64,000 nucleotides of DNA, from positions 1-64,000 of the forward strand of contig CAWGPP010000023.1 of the NCBI GenBank assembly GCA_963824545.1. The letters are read 5' to 3'. Positions within the stretch are counted from its first letter, which is position 1; each line of letters starts with the position of its first letter. The DNA is from Bog-532 sp963824545. Lineage in GTDB: Bacteria; Actinomycetota; Actinomycetes; Streptosporangiales; Streptosporangiaceae. The position numbers and the translations under genes are program-made. Below the pieces are notes generated by a model that saw only the letters and a program-made list of their open reading frames with translations, was not told the DNA's origin and ran no database searches. Below are positions 6,913 to 15,771 of the stretch, one piece after another.

Positions 6913-8505
6913 ATGCGCGAAGCTCACGAGGTTGCCACGGTCCGGGCGGCCGAAACGGAACTGATGGCGGCGCTGCCCGCCGGTGCCCTGATGCAGCGCG
7001 CGGCGGCCGGGCTCGCGTCGGTCTGTGCCACGCTCCTCGGCCGGGTCTACGGGGCACGGGTCGTCGTGCTGACCGGCAGCGGCGACAACGGTGGTGACGC
7101 GCTCTACGCCGCGGCGCATCTGGCCCGCCGGGGCGCGGCGGTGCTGGCGGTCGCGGCCGGGTCGCGCACGCATGAGGGCGGTGTGGCCGCGCTGCGCGCT
7201 TCCGGCGGCCGGATCGTGACGAGCGCGGACCCGGCGGCCGAAACCGCGATCAGCCGGGCCGGCCTCATTATCGACGGGATGCTCGGCATCGGCGGCAAGG
7301 GGGGCCTGCGGGAGCCGTACGCCACCCTGGCCGCACTGGCTGCCCGCTCGGCCGCGACGGTGGTCGCGGTGGATCTGCCGAGCGGAATCGACGCCGACAC
7401 CGGAGTGGTCGACGGGCCCGCCGTCCGGGCCGATGTCACCGTCACCTTCGGCACCTGGAAGCCGGGCCTGCTCGTCGATCCCGGCGCGGCTCACGCCGGC
7501 GTGGCCGAGCTGATCGATATCGGCCTGGGGCCTCATCTCGGCCCGGCCGCCCTCGTCTCCGCGCAGGCCGCCGACATCGCCGCGATGCTGCCCTCGCCCA
7601 CCGCCGACTCCGACAAGTACCGCCGGGGCGTCATCGGCGTCGTATCGGGCAGCGAGCGGTTCACCGGCGCGGCCGTGCTGTCGGTCGGCGGCGCCATCCG
7701 GGGCGGCGCGGGCATGGTGCGGTTCGTCTCCGCGTCGCCGGCGGTCGACGTCGTACGGCAGTGGTGGCCGGAGCCCGTGATCACCTCCTTGCCGCCCGAG
7801 CCAGCCGGCGGCGGCAACCGCTGGACGGGCACGACCGCGGAGGACTTTCTCGCTTCCGTAGGCCAGGTGCAGGCCTGGGTGGCCGGTCCCGGCATGGGGA
7901 CCGGCGACGATTCCGCCGAGCTGCTGCGGGCGGTACTGCGGACCGATCTGCCGGTCCTCATCGACGCCGACGGCCTGACCGTGCTGGCTGCCCACCGCGA
8001 TCTGCTGCCCCGCCAGGCGCCCACGCTGATCACGCCGCACGCGGGCGAGCTCTCCCGGCTTACCGGGGCCGGCCGCGCCGACATCGAGGCCCAGCGTCTG
8101 CGGCACGCACGGGAGGCAGCCCGGCAGCTGGGGGTCACGGTGCTGCTCAAGGGTTCCACCACCGTCATCTGCTCACCGTCCGGCGAGTCCGCCCAGCCCG
8201 ACCTGGTCAACTCCACCGGGACCCCCTGGCTGGCGACCGCCGGCACCGGCGATGTCCTGTCCGGCCTGGCCGGCTCGCTGCTCGCGCAGGGCCTGGACCC
8301 GGCCCGGGCCGCCCAGGCGGCCGCGTTCCTGCACGGCGTCGCGGCCCGCCGCGCGGCCGCCGGCGACCTGTCCGGTACCGGGCCGGGTGACGAGCCCGGC
8401 GCGGACGAATGGGTCGGGGATGGGGTGGCGGCGGAGGGTGCACCCATCGGCGCGGCGGACGTGGTCCGTGCCCTTCCGGGGGCCATCCGCGCGATCCGGG
8501 CGTGA
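6913..8505 (+). CDS. nnr: bifunctional NAD(P)H-hydrate epimerase / ADP-dependent NAD(P)H-hydrate dehydratase
   Basis: Repairs hydrated NADH and NADPH: the N-terminal YjeF_N domain epimerises the hydrates and the C-terminal ribokinase-like domain dehydrates them at the expense of ADP. In the 530-residue fusion, residues 1-215 include the GSGDNGGDAL loop (about 55-64) and VDLPSGIDADTG; residues about 225-525 include GPGMGTGDD, LITPHAGELSRLTG and the nucleotide-binding AGTGDVLSG. Both halves appear intact. ATG 6913 lacks an SD and has a -10-like TACAGT 6 nt upstream. It lies in a run nnr-alr-tsaE. Confidence 0.93.
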   Translation: MREAHEVATVRAAETELMAALPAGALMQRAAAGLASVCATLLGRVYGARVVVLTGSGDNGGDALYAAAHLARRGAAVLAVAAGSRTHEGGVAALRASGGRIVTSADPAAETAISRAGLIIDGMLGIGGKGGLREPYATLAALAARSAATVVAVDLPSGIDADTGVVDGPAVRADVTVTFGTWKPGLLVDPGAAHAGVAELIDIGLGPHLGPAALVSAQAADIAAMLPSPTADSDKYRRGVIGVVSGSERFTGAAVLSVGGAIRGGAGMVRFVSASPAVDVVRQWWPEPVITSLPPEPAGGGNRWTGTTAEDFLASVGQVQAWVAGPGMGTGDDSAELLRAVLRTDLPVLIDADGLTVLAAHRDLLPRQAPTLITPHAGELSRLTGAGRADIEAQRLRHAREAARQLGVTVLLKGSTTVICSPSGESAQPDLVNSTGTPWLATAGTGDVLSGLAGSLLAQGLDPARAAQAAAFLHGVAARRAAAGDLSGTGPGDEPGADEWVGDGVAAEGAPIGAADVVRALPGAIRAIRA

Positions 8506-8593
8506 TGGTCCAGCCGGGCGGCGCATTGTGCACGCGTACCGCGATGCCGCGGACGTACGGGGCAGCCGCCCGGGCCTGGCAGACTTGACGTTC

Positions 8594-9757
8594 ATGAACG
8601 GGCCAGGAGACACCTATCACGCCCAGGCGCCGGTCGACCTGGCCGCGATCACCCGTAACGTGGCAGTCCTGCGGGAGCGGATGAACGGCAGCCAGGTCAT
8701 GGCCGTCGTCAAAGCGGACGGGTACGGCCACGGCATCACCCAGGCCGGGCAGGCGGCCGTGGCCGGCGGTGCGGACTGGCTCGGCGTCGTGCACGTGGCC
8801 GAGGCGCTGCGGCTGCGCCGGGCCGGGATCACGCTGCCGGTGCTGTGCCTGATGGCGCTGGGGGAGGAAGCGCACGCGGACGCGATCGCCGCCGGGATCG
8901 ACCTGACCGCCGGATCGGCCCCGATGGTCCGGCAGATCGCGGCCGCGGCCGGGCGCGCCGGGCGGATGGCCCGGCTGCACCTCAAGGCCGACACCGGGCT
9001 CAGCCGGGGCGGGGCGACCAAGGCGGAGTGGCCTGCCGTGGTCGACGCGGCGCTGGCCGCACAGGCCGACGGTGCGCTCCGGGTGACCGGCCTGTGGTCG
9101 CATTTTGCCTGCGCCGACGAACCGGGGCATCCGTCGATCGCCGCGCAGCTCACCCGGTTCGGTGAGGCGGCCGATCACGCGGAGAAGGCCGGCCTGAGCC
9201 CCGAGGTCCGGCATATCGCCAACACCGCGGGCGCGCTGACCTTCCCATCGTCGCGGCTGGATCTGGTGCGGCTGGGCGGCGCCATCTACGGCCTGTCCAC
9301 GCTGCCCGGGGGCGCCCCGGGCTGGCTGCGCCCGGCCATGACGCTCACCGCGCGGCTGGCCCAGGTGAAGCGGGTGCCGCCGGGCGCGGGAGTGTCCTAC
9401 GGGCACCGGTACGTGACCACGGCGGAGACCACGCTGGGGCTGGTGCCGCTCGGCTATGCGGACGGCGTGCCGCGTTCCGCCGCCGGCCGCGCACTGGTGC
9501 AGGCGCGCGGCCGCCGGTGGCGGGTCGCCGGGACGGTCTGCATGGACCAGTTCGTCGTCGATTTCGGGGACGAGCCGGTCGCGGCCGGCGAGAAGGTCGT
9601 GCTCTTTGGCCCGGGCGACGATGGTGAGCCCACGGCCCAGGAGTGGGGCGAGACCCTGGGCACCATTTCCTACGAGATCGTCACCGGTATCGGGGCCAGG
9701 GTGCCGCGGACTTATGCCGGCCGCGATGGCGGCGGGGTGGAGCGGGCCCATGCGTGA
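8594..9757 (+). CDS. alr: alanine racemase
   Basis: PLP-dependent interconversion of L- and D-alanine, supplying D-Ala for peptidoglycan. The 387-residue product carries the PLP lysine in VVKADGYGHG (Lys40) and the second catalytic base in GVSYGHRY (Tyr269), with the two-domain TIM-barrel/beta architecture at normal length. ATG 8594 gives the usual N-terminus, although no convincing Shine-Dalgarno precedes it. The stop overlaps the start of tsaE by 8 bp, indicating translational coupling. Confidence 0.96.
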   Translation: MNGPGDTYHAQAPVDLAAITRNVAVLRERMNGSQVMAVVKADGYGHGITQAGQAAVAGGADWLGVVHVAEALRLRRAGITLPVLCLMALGEEAHADAIAAGIDLTAGSAPMVRQIAAAAGRAGRMARLHLKADTGLSRGGATKAEWPAVVDAALAAQADGALRVTGLWSHFACADEPGHPSIAAQLTRFGEAADHAEKAGLSPEVRHIANTAGALTFPSSRLDLVRLGGAIYGLSTLPGGAPGWLRPAMTLTARLAQVKRVPPGAGVSYGHRYVTTAETTLGLVPLGYADGVPRSAAGRALVQARGRRWRVAGTVCMDQFVVDFGDEPVAAGEKVVLFGPGDDGEPTAQEWGETLGTISYEIVTGIGARVPRTYAGRDGGGVERAHA

Positions 9758-10208
9758 GGTCATCGAGATCCCGACGGCTGAGGACATGCGCGCCCTCGGA
9801 CGCCGCATCGCTGCCGGTCTGCACGCCGGTGACCTGCTGGTGCTCAGCGGCCCACTCGGCGCAGGGAAGACGACCCTGGTCCAGGGCATTGGTGACGGCC
9901 TCGGGGTGCGCGGTCCGGTGACGTCCCCCACGTTTGTCATCGTCCGTGTCCACCCGTCGCTGTCCGGCGGGCCGGCCCTGGTACACGCCGACGCGTACCG
10001 CCTTGGCGGTGTGGCCGAGATCGACGACCTCGACCTCGACTCCGGTGCCGCCAGTGCGGTGACCGTGGTCGAATGGGGCGAGGGTCTGGCCGAGGGACTG
10101 TCCGAGGACCGGCTGGAGATCTCGATCGGGATTTCCGGCGAGGCGCGGACGGTGCGGATCAGCGGCGTGGGCGCCCGGTGGGCCAGCGCCGCCCTCGCGT
10201 CCGCCTGA
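9750..10208 (+). CDS. tsaE: tRNA t6A biosynthesis ATPase TsaE
   Basis: ATPase subunit of the TsaBDE complex that makes N6-threonylcarbamoyladenosine at position 37 of ANN-decoding tRNAs. The 152-residue product has the P-loop GPLGAGKTT (about 34-42), the family segment VTSPTFVIVR and the HADAYRLG block. It overlaps alr by 8 bp. Its partner genes tsaB and tsaD lie about 36 kb away at 46-48 kb, whereas in many actinomycetes all are contiguous with alr. Confidence 0.95.
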   Translation: MREVIEIPTAEDMRALGRRIAAGLHAGDLLVLSGPLGAGKTTLVQGIGDGLGVRGPVTSPTFVIVRVHPSLSGGPALVHADAYRLGGVAEIDDLDLDSGAASAVTVVEWGEGLAEGLSEDRLEISIGISGEARTVRISGVGARWASAALASA

Positions 10209-10312
10209 CCGGCCCTGGCCGTCAGGCCTGCCGCCGGCCCTGCGGAACCGCCCGCGCGCCCGATGGCCGTTGCCATAGGATCAAGCGGTCCGATTTCTTC
10301 CCCGGAGGCGCT

Positions 10313-11128
10313 GTGACAGAGCAGGGGTCACTTCCGCCACGTACGCCGGACATTTCCGCGCCAGAACAACCCGGCGACGCGGTAACGGCGGACTGGCCTG
10401 CCCGGGTACGGCCCGCGGGCGGCCGCGGTCACCGTAACCGGGGCCCGCGGCGCAGCCCGCTGGTGTGGCTGATAACGGCGGCCGCAGCCATCATCGTGAT
10501 CGTGGTGGTCGTGGTCCTGGTGTTCCAGGGCGGCTCGGGCCCGGCGACCGTCACCCCCGGTTCGCTGATCACGACGTTCCTGCCGGGTGAGATCCAGAAG
10601 GTGCCGGCCGCGTGCCCGGCGGTACCGGCGGCCACGCTCAGCGGCATCGTGCCCGGCAAGCCCAAGGTCGCGGCCCCGCCGCCGCTCGATGGCGTGCTGG
10701 ACAGCCAATGTGACTGGACCCTGGACGCCGCGCCCGTCTACCGGCTGCTCCAGCTCGACATCCAGGCCTACAGCCCGAACGGCCTGGCCAGCGGGAACGG
10801 AAGTGCGACGTTCGCCGCCATCGACGCCTACGCCGGGGCGTTGCAGCAGAAGCAGGACCCGGCCACCGGGTCCGGCGCCCCGCGCGCCCAGGTCGCCGTG
10901 GTGCCGGGCCTCGGCACGGCGGCGTTCACGGCGACCCAGATCTACCAGGTCGGCGGGGCCATCACCGACGTCGCCACCACGATCGTCCGTTACCACAACG
11001 TGCTGATCACCGTCGTCCTGAACGGCCTGGACCGGTCCAACCGCGGTGGTTACGGCCCGGTGTCGATGAGCCAGCTGTCCGCCGGTTCCCTCGCCGTCGC
11101 CCGCGCCGCCTTCGCCAAGCTCACCTGA
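10313..11128 (+). CDS. single-pass membrane protein with extracytoplasmic domain (DUF3558-like)
   Basis: 271 residues, function unknown. A basic N-terminal cytoplasmic part (RNRGPRRSP) precedes one strongly hydrophobic helix (about 50-71); the remainder is an exported domain with two cysteines, one near CPAVPAATL and one in SQCDWT. This Cys pattern and size resemble DUF3558-type cell-surface proteins, but the match is by eye only. GTG 10313 has cggagg about 4-5 nt upstream. The gene is followed, 3 bp away and convergent, by the TusA-like gene. Confidence 0.7.
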   Translation: MTEQGSLPPRTPDISAPEQPGDAVTADWPARVRPAGGRGHRNRGPRRSPLVWLITAAAAIIVIVVVVVLVFQGGSGPATVTPGSLITTFLPGEIQKVPAACPAVPAATLSGIVPGKPKVAAPPPLDGVLDSQCDWTLDAAPVYRLLQLDIQAYSPNGLASGNGSATFAAIDAYAGALQQKQDPATGSGAPRAQVAVVPGLGTAAFTATQIYQVGGAITDVATTIVRYHNVLITVVLNGLDRSNRGGYGPVSMSQLSAGSLAVARAAFAKLT

Positions 11129-11131
11129 GGG

Positions 11132-11473
11132 TCAGTACCCGCGGCGGATCAGGATGGCCCAGCCGCGTTCCAGGGGCTGGGTCAGCACGTGGTCGTGGGA
11201 CTTCATCAGGCACCACGCGGGTACGTCGTTTTCGGCGGCCGGGTCATCGGCCAGCACGGCGATGACCGAGCCGATCGGCACCTCGCCGATGCGCTCGGCC
11301 AGCATGATGATGGGGATGGGGCACTTGCGGCCCAGCGCGTCGATCGTCAGCAACGGGATAGGAGCCGCCGGGTCTGCGTCCCCGGCCAGGCCGTCCGTGG
11401 CCAGGCCGTCCGTGGCCAGGCCGTCCCTGGCCTGCTCCAGCTGGCCGTCCCGGCCATACCGGCGGTTGCTCAT
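11132..11473 (-). CDS. TusA-family sulfurtransferase
   Basis: Small sulfur-carrier protein: TusA proteins take persulfide sulfur on a conserved cysteine and pass it on. The core LDALGRKCPIPIIMLAERI-type segment holds the CPxP motif (Cys51) and continues through AVLADDPAAENDVPAWC, close to the family length. The first 38 residues are atypical and include a DGLATDGLATDGLA triplet encoded by a near-perfect DNA repeat. A TusA-like gene next to ctaC is a recurring arrangement in actinomycetes. The specific acceptor pathway is unknown. Confidence 0.82.
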   Translation of the reverse strand: MSNRRYGRDGQLEQARDGLATDGLATDGLAGDADPAAPIPLLTIDALGRKCPIPIIMLAERIGEVPIGSVIAVLADDPAAENDVPAWCLMKSHDHVLTQPLERGWAILIRRGY

Positions 11474-11759
11474 GCGATCACGCCCATGTTCCCATGATGC
11501 CCTGACACTTGTGTCCTGCGCTCGACAATACACTTTGAATTCATTTGACTTCAATTCGTTATGGTCTTCCTGCCGGGCCAGAACGGCCGGGGCCATCCGG
11601 GTTCCGGCGCGCCCTGGCTCCCGGCCGGGCAGGCCGGAAAAACGCCGGGGGTCCCCGACCACGGGGGACGGAAGCGCGATACTGTTTCCACGACACGCTG
11701 TAGAAGGACGTGAGCACCGGCTCCGCAAGCCGGGGACACCCTGCCCGGAAGGCATCTCG

Positions 11760-12599
11760 TTGACTCCCATCCGCCCCGCTCAGCGCAGCGGACGCGCAGG
11801 CAGGCCGCGCCGCTGGGTGCCGCGCGCGGCCGCCCTTGCCGTGGGCCTGGTCGCCCTGACCGGCTGCACGAACGACACGTTCACGCGCATCGGCTTCCCC
11901 GATCCCATCACCCAGCAGGGGCGCGTGACGCTGCACCTCTGGCAGGGTTCGTGGATCGCAGGCATGTCCGTCGCGATCCTGGTGTGGGGACTGATCCTGT
12001 GGGCGGTGGTCTTCCACCGCAAGCGGGGGGACCGGCTTCCTCCGCAGGTCCGGTACAACCTTCCGATCGAGATCCTGTATACGGCCCTGCCGTTCGTGCT
12101 CATCGCCGTGCTCTTCTACTACACGGCGAAGGACGAGAACTACATCGACAATCTGTCCTCGAACCCGAACGTGACGGTCAATGTTGTCGGTTACCAGTGG
12201 AGCTGGCAGTTCCAGTACCCGCAGTACAACGTGACCGACAACGGCGTGATGTACCCAGGGCCGCTGCCGCTGCTTGAGCTGCCGCAGGGCGAGACCGTCC
12301 GGTTCAACCTCACCTCGCCGGACGTGATCCACTCGTTCTGGATGCCGGAGTTCCTGTTCAAGCGGGACGTCATCCCGGGTCACCCGAACCATTTCGAGGT
12401 CACGCTGACCAAGACCGGCTCGTATATCGGCCACTGCAGCGAACTGTGCGGGCTTTACCACAGCCGCATGCTGTTCACCCTCAAGGTGGTGACCCCGGAT
12501 CAGTTCCGGCAGTGGATCTCGTCGCGCCAGGCGGCGTCGAATTCGTCATCCAGCGGCCAGCCTGCGACGACGACTGCTTCCAGGAGTGGTGCCAAGTGA
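11760..12599 (+). CDS. ctaC: cytochrome c oxidase subunit II (lipoprotein)
   Basis: Receives electrons at the binuclear CuA site for the aa3-type terminal oxidase. The 279-residue product has a lipoprotein signal ending in LTGC (Cys36), two transmembrane helices (about 64-86 and 103-122) and an outer cupredoxin domain with all CuA ligands visible: His191, Cys226, Glu228, Cys230, His234 and Met237 (HCSELCGLYHSRM). TTG 11760 is chosen because ggaagg lies 7 nt upstream and the signal peptide then has normal length. Its stop overlaps the ctaD start. Confidence 0.95.
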   Translation: MTPIRPAQRSGRAGRPRRWVPRAAALAVGLVALTGCTNDTFTRIGFPDPITQQGRVTLHLWQGSWIAGMSVAILVWGLILWAVVFHRKRGDRLPPQVRYNLPIEILYTALPFVLIAVLFYYTAKDENYIDNLSSNPNVTVNVVGYQWSWQFQYPQYNVTDNGVMYPGPLPLLELPQGETVRFNLTSPDVIHSFWMPEFLFKRDVIPGHPNHFEVTLTKTGSYIGHCSELCGLYHSRMLFTLKVVTPDQFRQWISSRQAASNSSSSGQPATTTASRSGAK

Positions 12600-14344
12600 G
12601 CACAATCGAACAGCAGCCGCCCGCCGGCCTGCCGCCCGCCGGCGCCCCGATCCTGCCGCAGCAGCGCACCGGGCGTAAGGGCACGGTGCTGGCGGGCTGG
12701 CTGTCGTCGACCGACCACAAGGTCATCGGGTACATGTACCTGATCACCTCGTTCGCCTTCTTCATCATCGCCGGCATCATGGCGATCATCATCCGGCTGC
12801 AGCTCTTCGAGCCCGCGAACCACATCATCTCCGACCAGGTGTACAACGAGCTGTTCACCATCCACGGCACGATCATGCTGCTGCTGTTCGCCACCCCGCT
12901 GTTCATCGGGTTCGCGAACGTGGTCATGCCGCTGCAGATCGGCGCGCCCGACGTCGCGTTCCCGCGGATGAACCTGCTCAGCTACTACTTCTTCCTGTTC
13001 GGCGGGCTCATCGTGTTGGCCAGCTTCCTGGCGCCCGGCGGGGCGGCCGCCTTCGGCTGGTACGCCTACTCGCCGCTGACCAGCGCGGTGTACTCGCCCG
13101 GCATCGGCGCGGACATGTGGATCATGGGGCTGACGCTGTCCGGGCTGGGGACCATTCTCGGCGGCGTCAACTTCATCACCACGATCTTCTGCCTGCGGTG
13201 CCCCGGCATGACGATGTTCCGGATGCCGATCTTCACCTGGAACACCCTGCTCACCAGCATTCTGGTCCTGCTCGCGTTCCCGCCGCTCGCGGCGGCGCTG
13301 CTGGTGCTGGAGATCGACCGGCGGCTCGGCGCGCACGTGTTCGACGCCGCGACCGGCGGTGCCCTGCTGTGGCAGAACATTTTCTGGTTCTTCGGCCATC
13401 CGGAGGTCTACATCCTCGCGCTGCCGTTCTTCGGCATCGCGACCGAGATCCTGCCGGTGTTCAGCCGCAAGCCGCTGTTCGGCTACAAGGGCCTGATCGC
13501 CGCGACGGTCTCGATCGCGGGCCTGTCGATGACCGTGTGGGCGCACCACATGTTCACTACCGGCGGCGTGCTGCTCCCGTTCTTCTCGTTCATGACCTTC
13601 CTGATCGCGGTCCCGACCGGGGTGAAGTTCTTCAACTGGGCGGGCACGATGTGGCGCGGCCAGCTCACGTTCGAGCCGCCGATGCTGTTCACGGTCGGCT
13701 TCCTGATCGTGTTCCTGTTCGGCGGCATCACCGGGATCATGCTCGCGTCCCCGCCGCTGGACTTCGCGGTCAGCGACTCCTACTTCGTGGTCGCGCACTT
13801 CCACTACGTGCTGGCCGGGACCGTGCTGTTCGAGATGTTCGCCGGCTTCTACTTCTGGTGGCCGAAGATGACCGGCAAGAAGCTCGACGACCGGATCGGC
13901 AAGATCCAGTTCTGGCTGATGTTCATCGGGTTCAACATGACGTTCCTGGTCCAGCACTGGATCGGTGTGGAAGGCATGCCGCGCCGCATCGCCAACTACC
14001 CGGATCTGCCCGGCAACGTGACGACGCTGAACCAGATCTCGTCGATCGGGTCCTGGATCCTGACCCTGTCGATCCTGATCTTCTTCTACAACGTCTACAA
14101 GACGCACCGGTACGGGGAGAAGGTCAACGTCGAGGACCCGTGGGGCTTTGGCAGTTCGCTGGAGTGGGCCACGTCCTGCCCGCCGCCGCGGCACAACTTC
14201 TACCGGATCCCGCGTATCCGGTCCGAGCGGCCCGCGTTCGACCTGCATTACCCGCACGTCAGGTGGGGCATGGCCTCCCGGGAGCTCACCCAGACGCTCG
14301 ATCCGCCCGTCGATCAGTTCGCGTCCCCATCCGCCGACGAGTAA
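12596..14344 (+). CDS. ctaD: cytochrome c oxidase subunit I
   Basis: Catalytic heme-copper subunit reducing oxygen to water and pumping protons. The 582-residue, about 12-helix protein shows the expected ligands: His90 in IHGTIM (heme a), His268 and cross-linked Tyr272 in GHPEVY (CuB), His317/His318 in AHHMF (CuB), and His401/His403 in HFHYVL (heme a3 and heme a). GTG 12596 overlaps the ctaC stop (GTGA) and aggag lies about 10 nt upstream. The very long open frame on the opposite strand is a GC-rich shadow. Confidence 0.97.
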   Translation: MSTIEQQPPAGLPPAGAPILPQQRTGRKGTVLAGWLSSTDHKVIGYMYLITSFAFFIIAGIMAIIIRLQLFEPANHIISDQVYNELFTIHGTIMLLLFATPLFIGFANVVMPLQIGAPDVAFPRMNLLSYYFFLFGGLIVLASFLAPGGAAAFGWYAYSPLTSAVYSPGIGADMWIMGLTLSGLGTILGGVNFITTIFCLRCPGMTMFRMPIFTWNTLLTSILVLLAFPPLAAALLVLEIDRRLGAHVFDAATGGALLWQNIFWFFGHPEVYILALPFFGIATEILPVFSRKPLFGYKGLIAATVSIAGLSMTVWAHHMFTTGGVLLPFFSFMTFLIAVPTGVKFFNWAGTMWRGQLTFEPPMLFTVGFLIVFLFGGITGIMLASPPLDFAVSDSYFVVAHFHYVLAGTVLFEMFAGFYFWWPKMTGKKLDDRIGKIQFWLMFIGFNMTFLVQHWIGVEGMPRRIANYPDLPGNVTTLNQISSIGSWILTLSILIFFYNVYKTHRYGEKVNVEDPWGFGSSLEWATSCPPPRHNFYRIPRIRSERPAFDLHYPHVRWGMASRELTQTLDPPVDQFASPSADE

Positions 14345-14392
14345 CGGAAAGACTCTGCTGACCATGTACGGCTTGGTGAGGGTGAGGTTCGC

Positions 14393-14788
14393 ATGAAGGT
14401 CGAAGGCTGGCTGTTCATGGGCTGCGCGGCGTTCTTCGGCGGCTTGGACGTCATCTACTGGTACTACTCGAAGGACCCGACGGGCACCGCGGCGCTGGCG
14501 TTCGCGGTGGGCATGGCCATCCTGGCCGGCTTCTACGTGCTGTTCACCGGCCGGCGCCTGCCGGAGCGGCCGGACGACAACCCGCAGGGCGAGATCGCCG
14601 AGGGCACCGGGGAGATCGGCTTCTTCAGCCCGCACAGCTGGTGGCCGCTGTTCGTCGGCTTCTCCTGCGCGGTCGCCGCGGCCGGCTTCGCCCTGGGCTG
14701 GTGGCTGTTCCTGATCGGCGCCCTGATGACGACGTTCGCCACCATCGGCTTCGTCTTCGAGTACTACCGCGGCTACTACGCTCATTGA
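14393..14788 (+). CDS. ctaF: cytochrome c oxidase subunit IV (actinobacterial CtaF)
   Basis: Small accessory subunit of the actinobacterial aa3 oxidase, part of the bc1-aa3 supercomplex. The 131-residue protein starts MKVEGWLFMG and has four hydrophobic helices split by a hydrophilic loop (PERPDDNPQGEIAEGTGEIG), typical of CtaF. ATG 14393 is preceded by a gtgagg-type site. It is the third gene of the ctaCDF operon, ending before a hairpin-rich convergent region. Confidence 0.93.
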   Translation: MKVEGWLFMGCAAFFGGLDVIYWYYSKDPTGTAALAFAVGMAILAGFYVLFTGRRLPERPDDNPQGEIAEGTGEIGFFSPHSWWPLFVGFSCAVAAAGFALGWWLFLIGALMTTFATIGFVFEYYRGYYAH

Positions 14789-14808
14789 TTCGGGGGGCTG
14801 TATCTTCC

Positions 14809-14868
14809 GGGGGGCGACCCCCCGTACCCCCCGGATGCGCTGTGCTGGCCCGGGGGGCGACCCCCCGG
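14809..14868. terminator. two GC hairpins after ctaF
   Basis: Two near-identical hairpins, each six G, a CGA loop and six C, occupy 14808-14824 and 14850-14868; the second has an 8-bp perfect stem. They follow the ctaF stop by about 20 and 60 bp and are probably its terminators. The second is also the first element of the dispersed repeat, and an identical hairpin begins the other copy at 51837. Confidence 0.6.
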
Positions 14869-15060
14869 AACCCCCCGCATGCGCTTCGCGCCCCGCAGTG
14901 GTACTTCGCCGACACACCGGCCACTCGCCGGGCACGAGGCCCGGCTCGCTGGGCCGGTAACGAGCGTCTCGCCGTAGGGCCTGCTGCGGTTCCCGCCAGC
15001 ACCGGCCGCTCACCCGGCGTGACGGCCGGGATCGCTGGGCCGGTAGCGAACGCCTCGCCG
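14842..15060. repeat. dispersed intergenic repeat, copy A
   Basis: This 219-bp non-coding stretch is closely similar to 51829-52046. Each copy opens with the same GC hairpin, then a 29-bp block that is identical (14901-14929 and 51885-51913), then a near-identical segment. Each also contains two internal versions of a tcgctgggccggta sequence followed by GAGCG/GAACG-CTCGCCG. It lies between the convergent 3' ends of ctaF and the response regulator. No ORF or transposase-like feature is inside; it looks like a small mobile or REP/MITE-like element. Confidence 0.75.
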
Positions 15061-15075
15061 TGGTCCCGGGCGGGG

Positions 15076-15771
15076 CTAGCAGCCGCCTACTTTGACGAGG
15101 CCGCTCTGGTAGCCGAGGATCACCAGCTGCACGCGGTCGCGGGCACCCAGCTTGGCCAGCAGGTGGCCGACGTGGGTCTTGGCCGTCGCCGGGCTGATCG
15201 TCAGGTGATCGGCGATCTCGGCGTTGGACATGCCCCGCGCAACCAGGGCCAGCACCTCGACCTCGCGTTCGGTGAGCCCGCTCAGCGTGGCCGCGCCGTC
15301 CGTGCCCCCGGACCCGTCGGGGCCGCGCGTTTCCGCCGTCGGCAGCCGCGCGAACTCGCCGATCAGCTTGCGCGTGATGCTCGGCGCCAGCAGAGCGTCA
15401 CCGGCGGCGACGACCCGGACCGCGCTGAGCAGGTCCGCGGGCAGCGTGTCCTTCAGCAGGAAGCCGCTGGCGCCGGCCCGCAACGCGGCGTAGACGTACT
15501 CGTCCAGGTCGAACGTGGTCAGGATGAGCACGCGGAGGTGACAGGTTTCCGGTGCGCTGGTGATCTGGCGGGTGGCTTCGATGCCGTCCATCAGCGGCAT
15601 CCGGACGTCCATCAGGATGACGTCGGGGCGGGCGCGGCGCGCCACCTCGACCGCTTCCTTCCCGTTACCGGCCTCGCCCACCACGGTGAAGCCGGGGGTG
15701 GCGTCGATGATGCCGCGGAAGCCGACCCGCACCAGGGCCTGATCGTCGGCCACGACGACGCGCAGGCTCAT
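15076..15771 (-). CDS. NarL/LuxR-family response regulator
   Basis: Cytoplasmic DNA-binding partner of the adjacent kinase. The 231-residue product has a receiver domain (residues 1-120) with the acidic pair Asp9/Asp10 and phospho-acceptor Asp55 (ILMDVRMP), and a LuxR-type helix-turn-helix (about 165-225: LTEREVEVLALVARGMSNAEIA). A Gly/Asp-rich linker joins them. ATG 15771 overlaps the kinase stop (ATGA), so the two are translationally coupled. Its likely target is the divergent ABC cassette, inferred from position only. Confidence 0.93.
   Translation of the reverse strand: MSLRVVVADDQALVRVGFRGIIDATPGFTVVGEAGNGKEAVEVARRARPDVILMDVRMPLMDGIEATRQITSAPETCHLRVLILTTFDLDEYVYAALRAGASGFLLKDTLPADLLSAVRVVAAGDALLAPSITRKLIGEFARLPTAETRGPDGSGGTDGAATLSGLTEREVEVLALVARGMSNAEIADHLTISPATAKTHVGHLLAKLGARDRVQLVILGYQSGLVKVGGC

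Noticed and set aside
12500..15013. 837-residue open frame opposite ctaD and ctaF
   Set aside because: It is antisense to two genes with complete catalytic motifs, is rich in His/Arg/Glu as expected for the reverse of GC-rich coding DNA, and lacks start signals.
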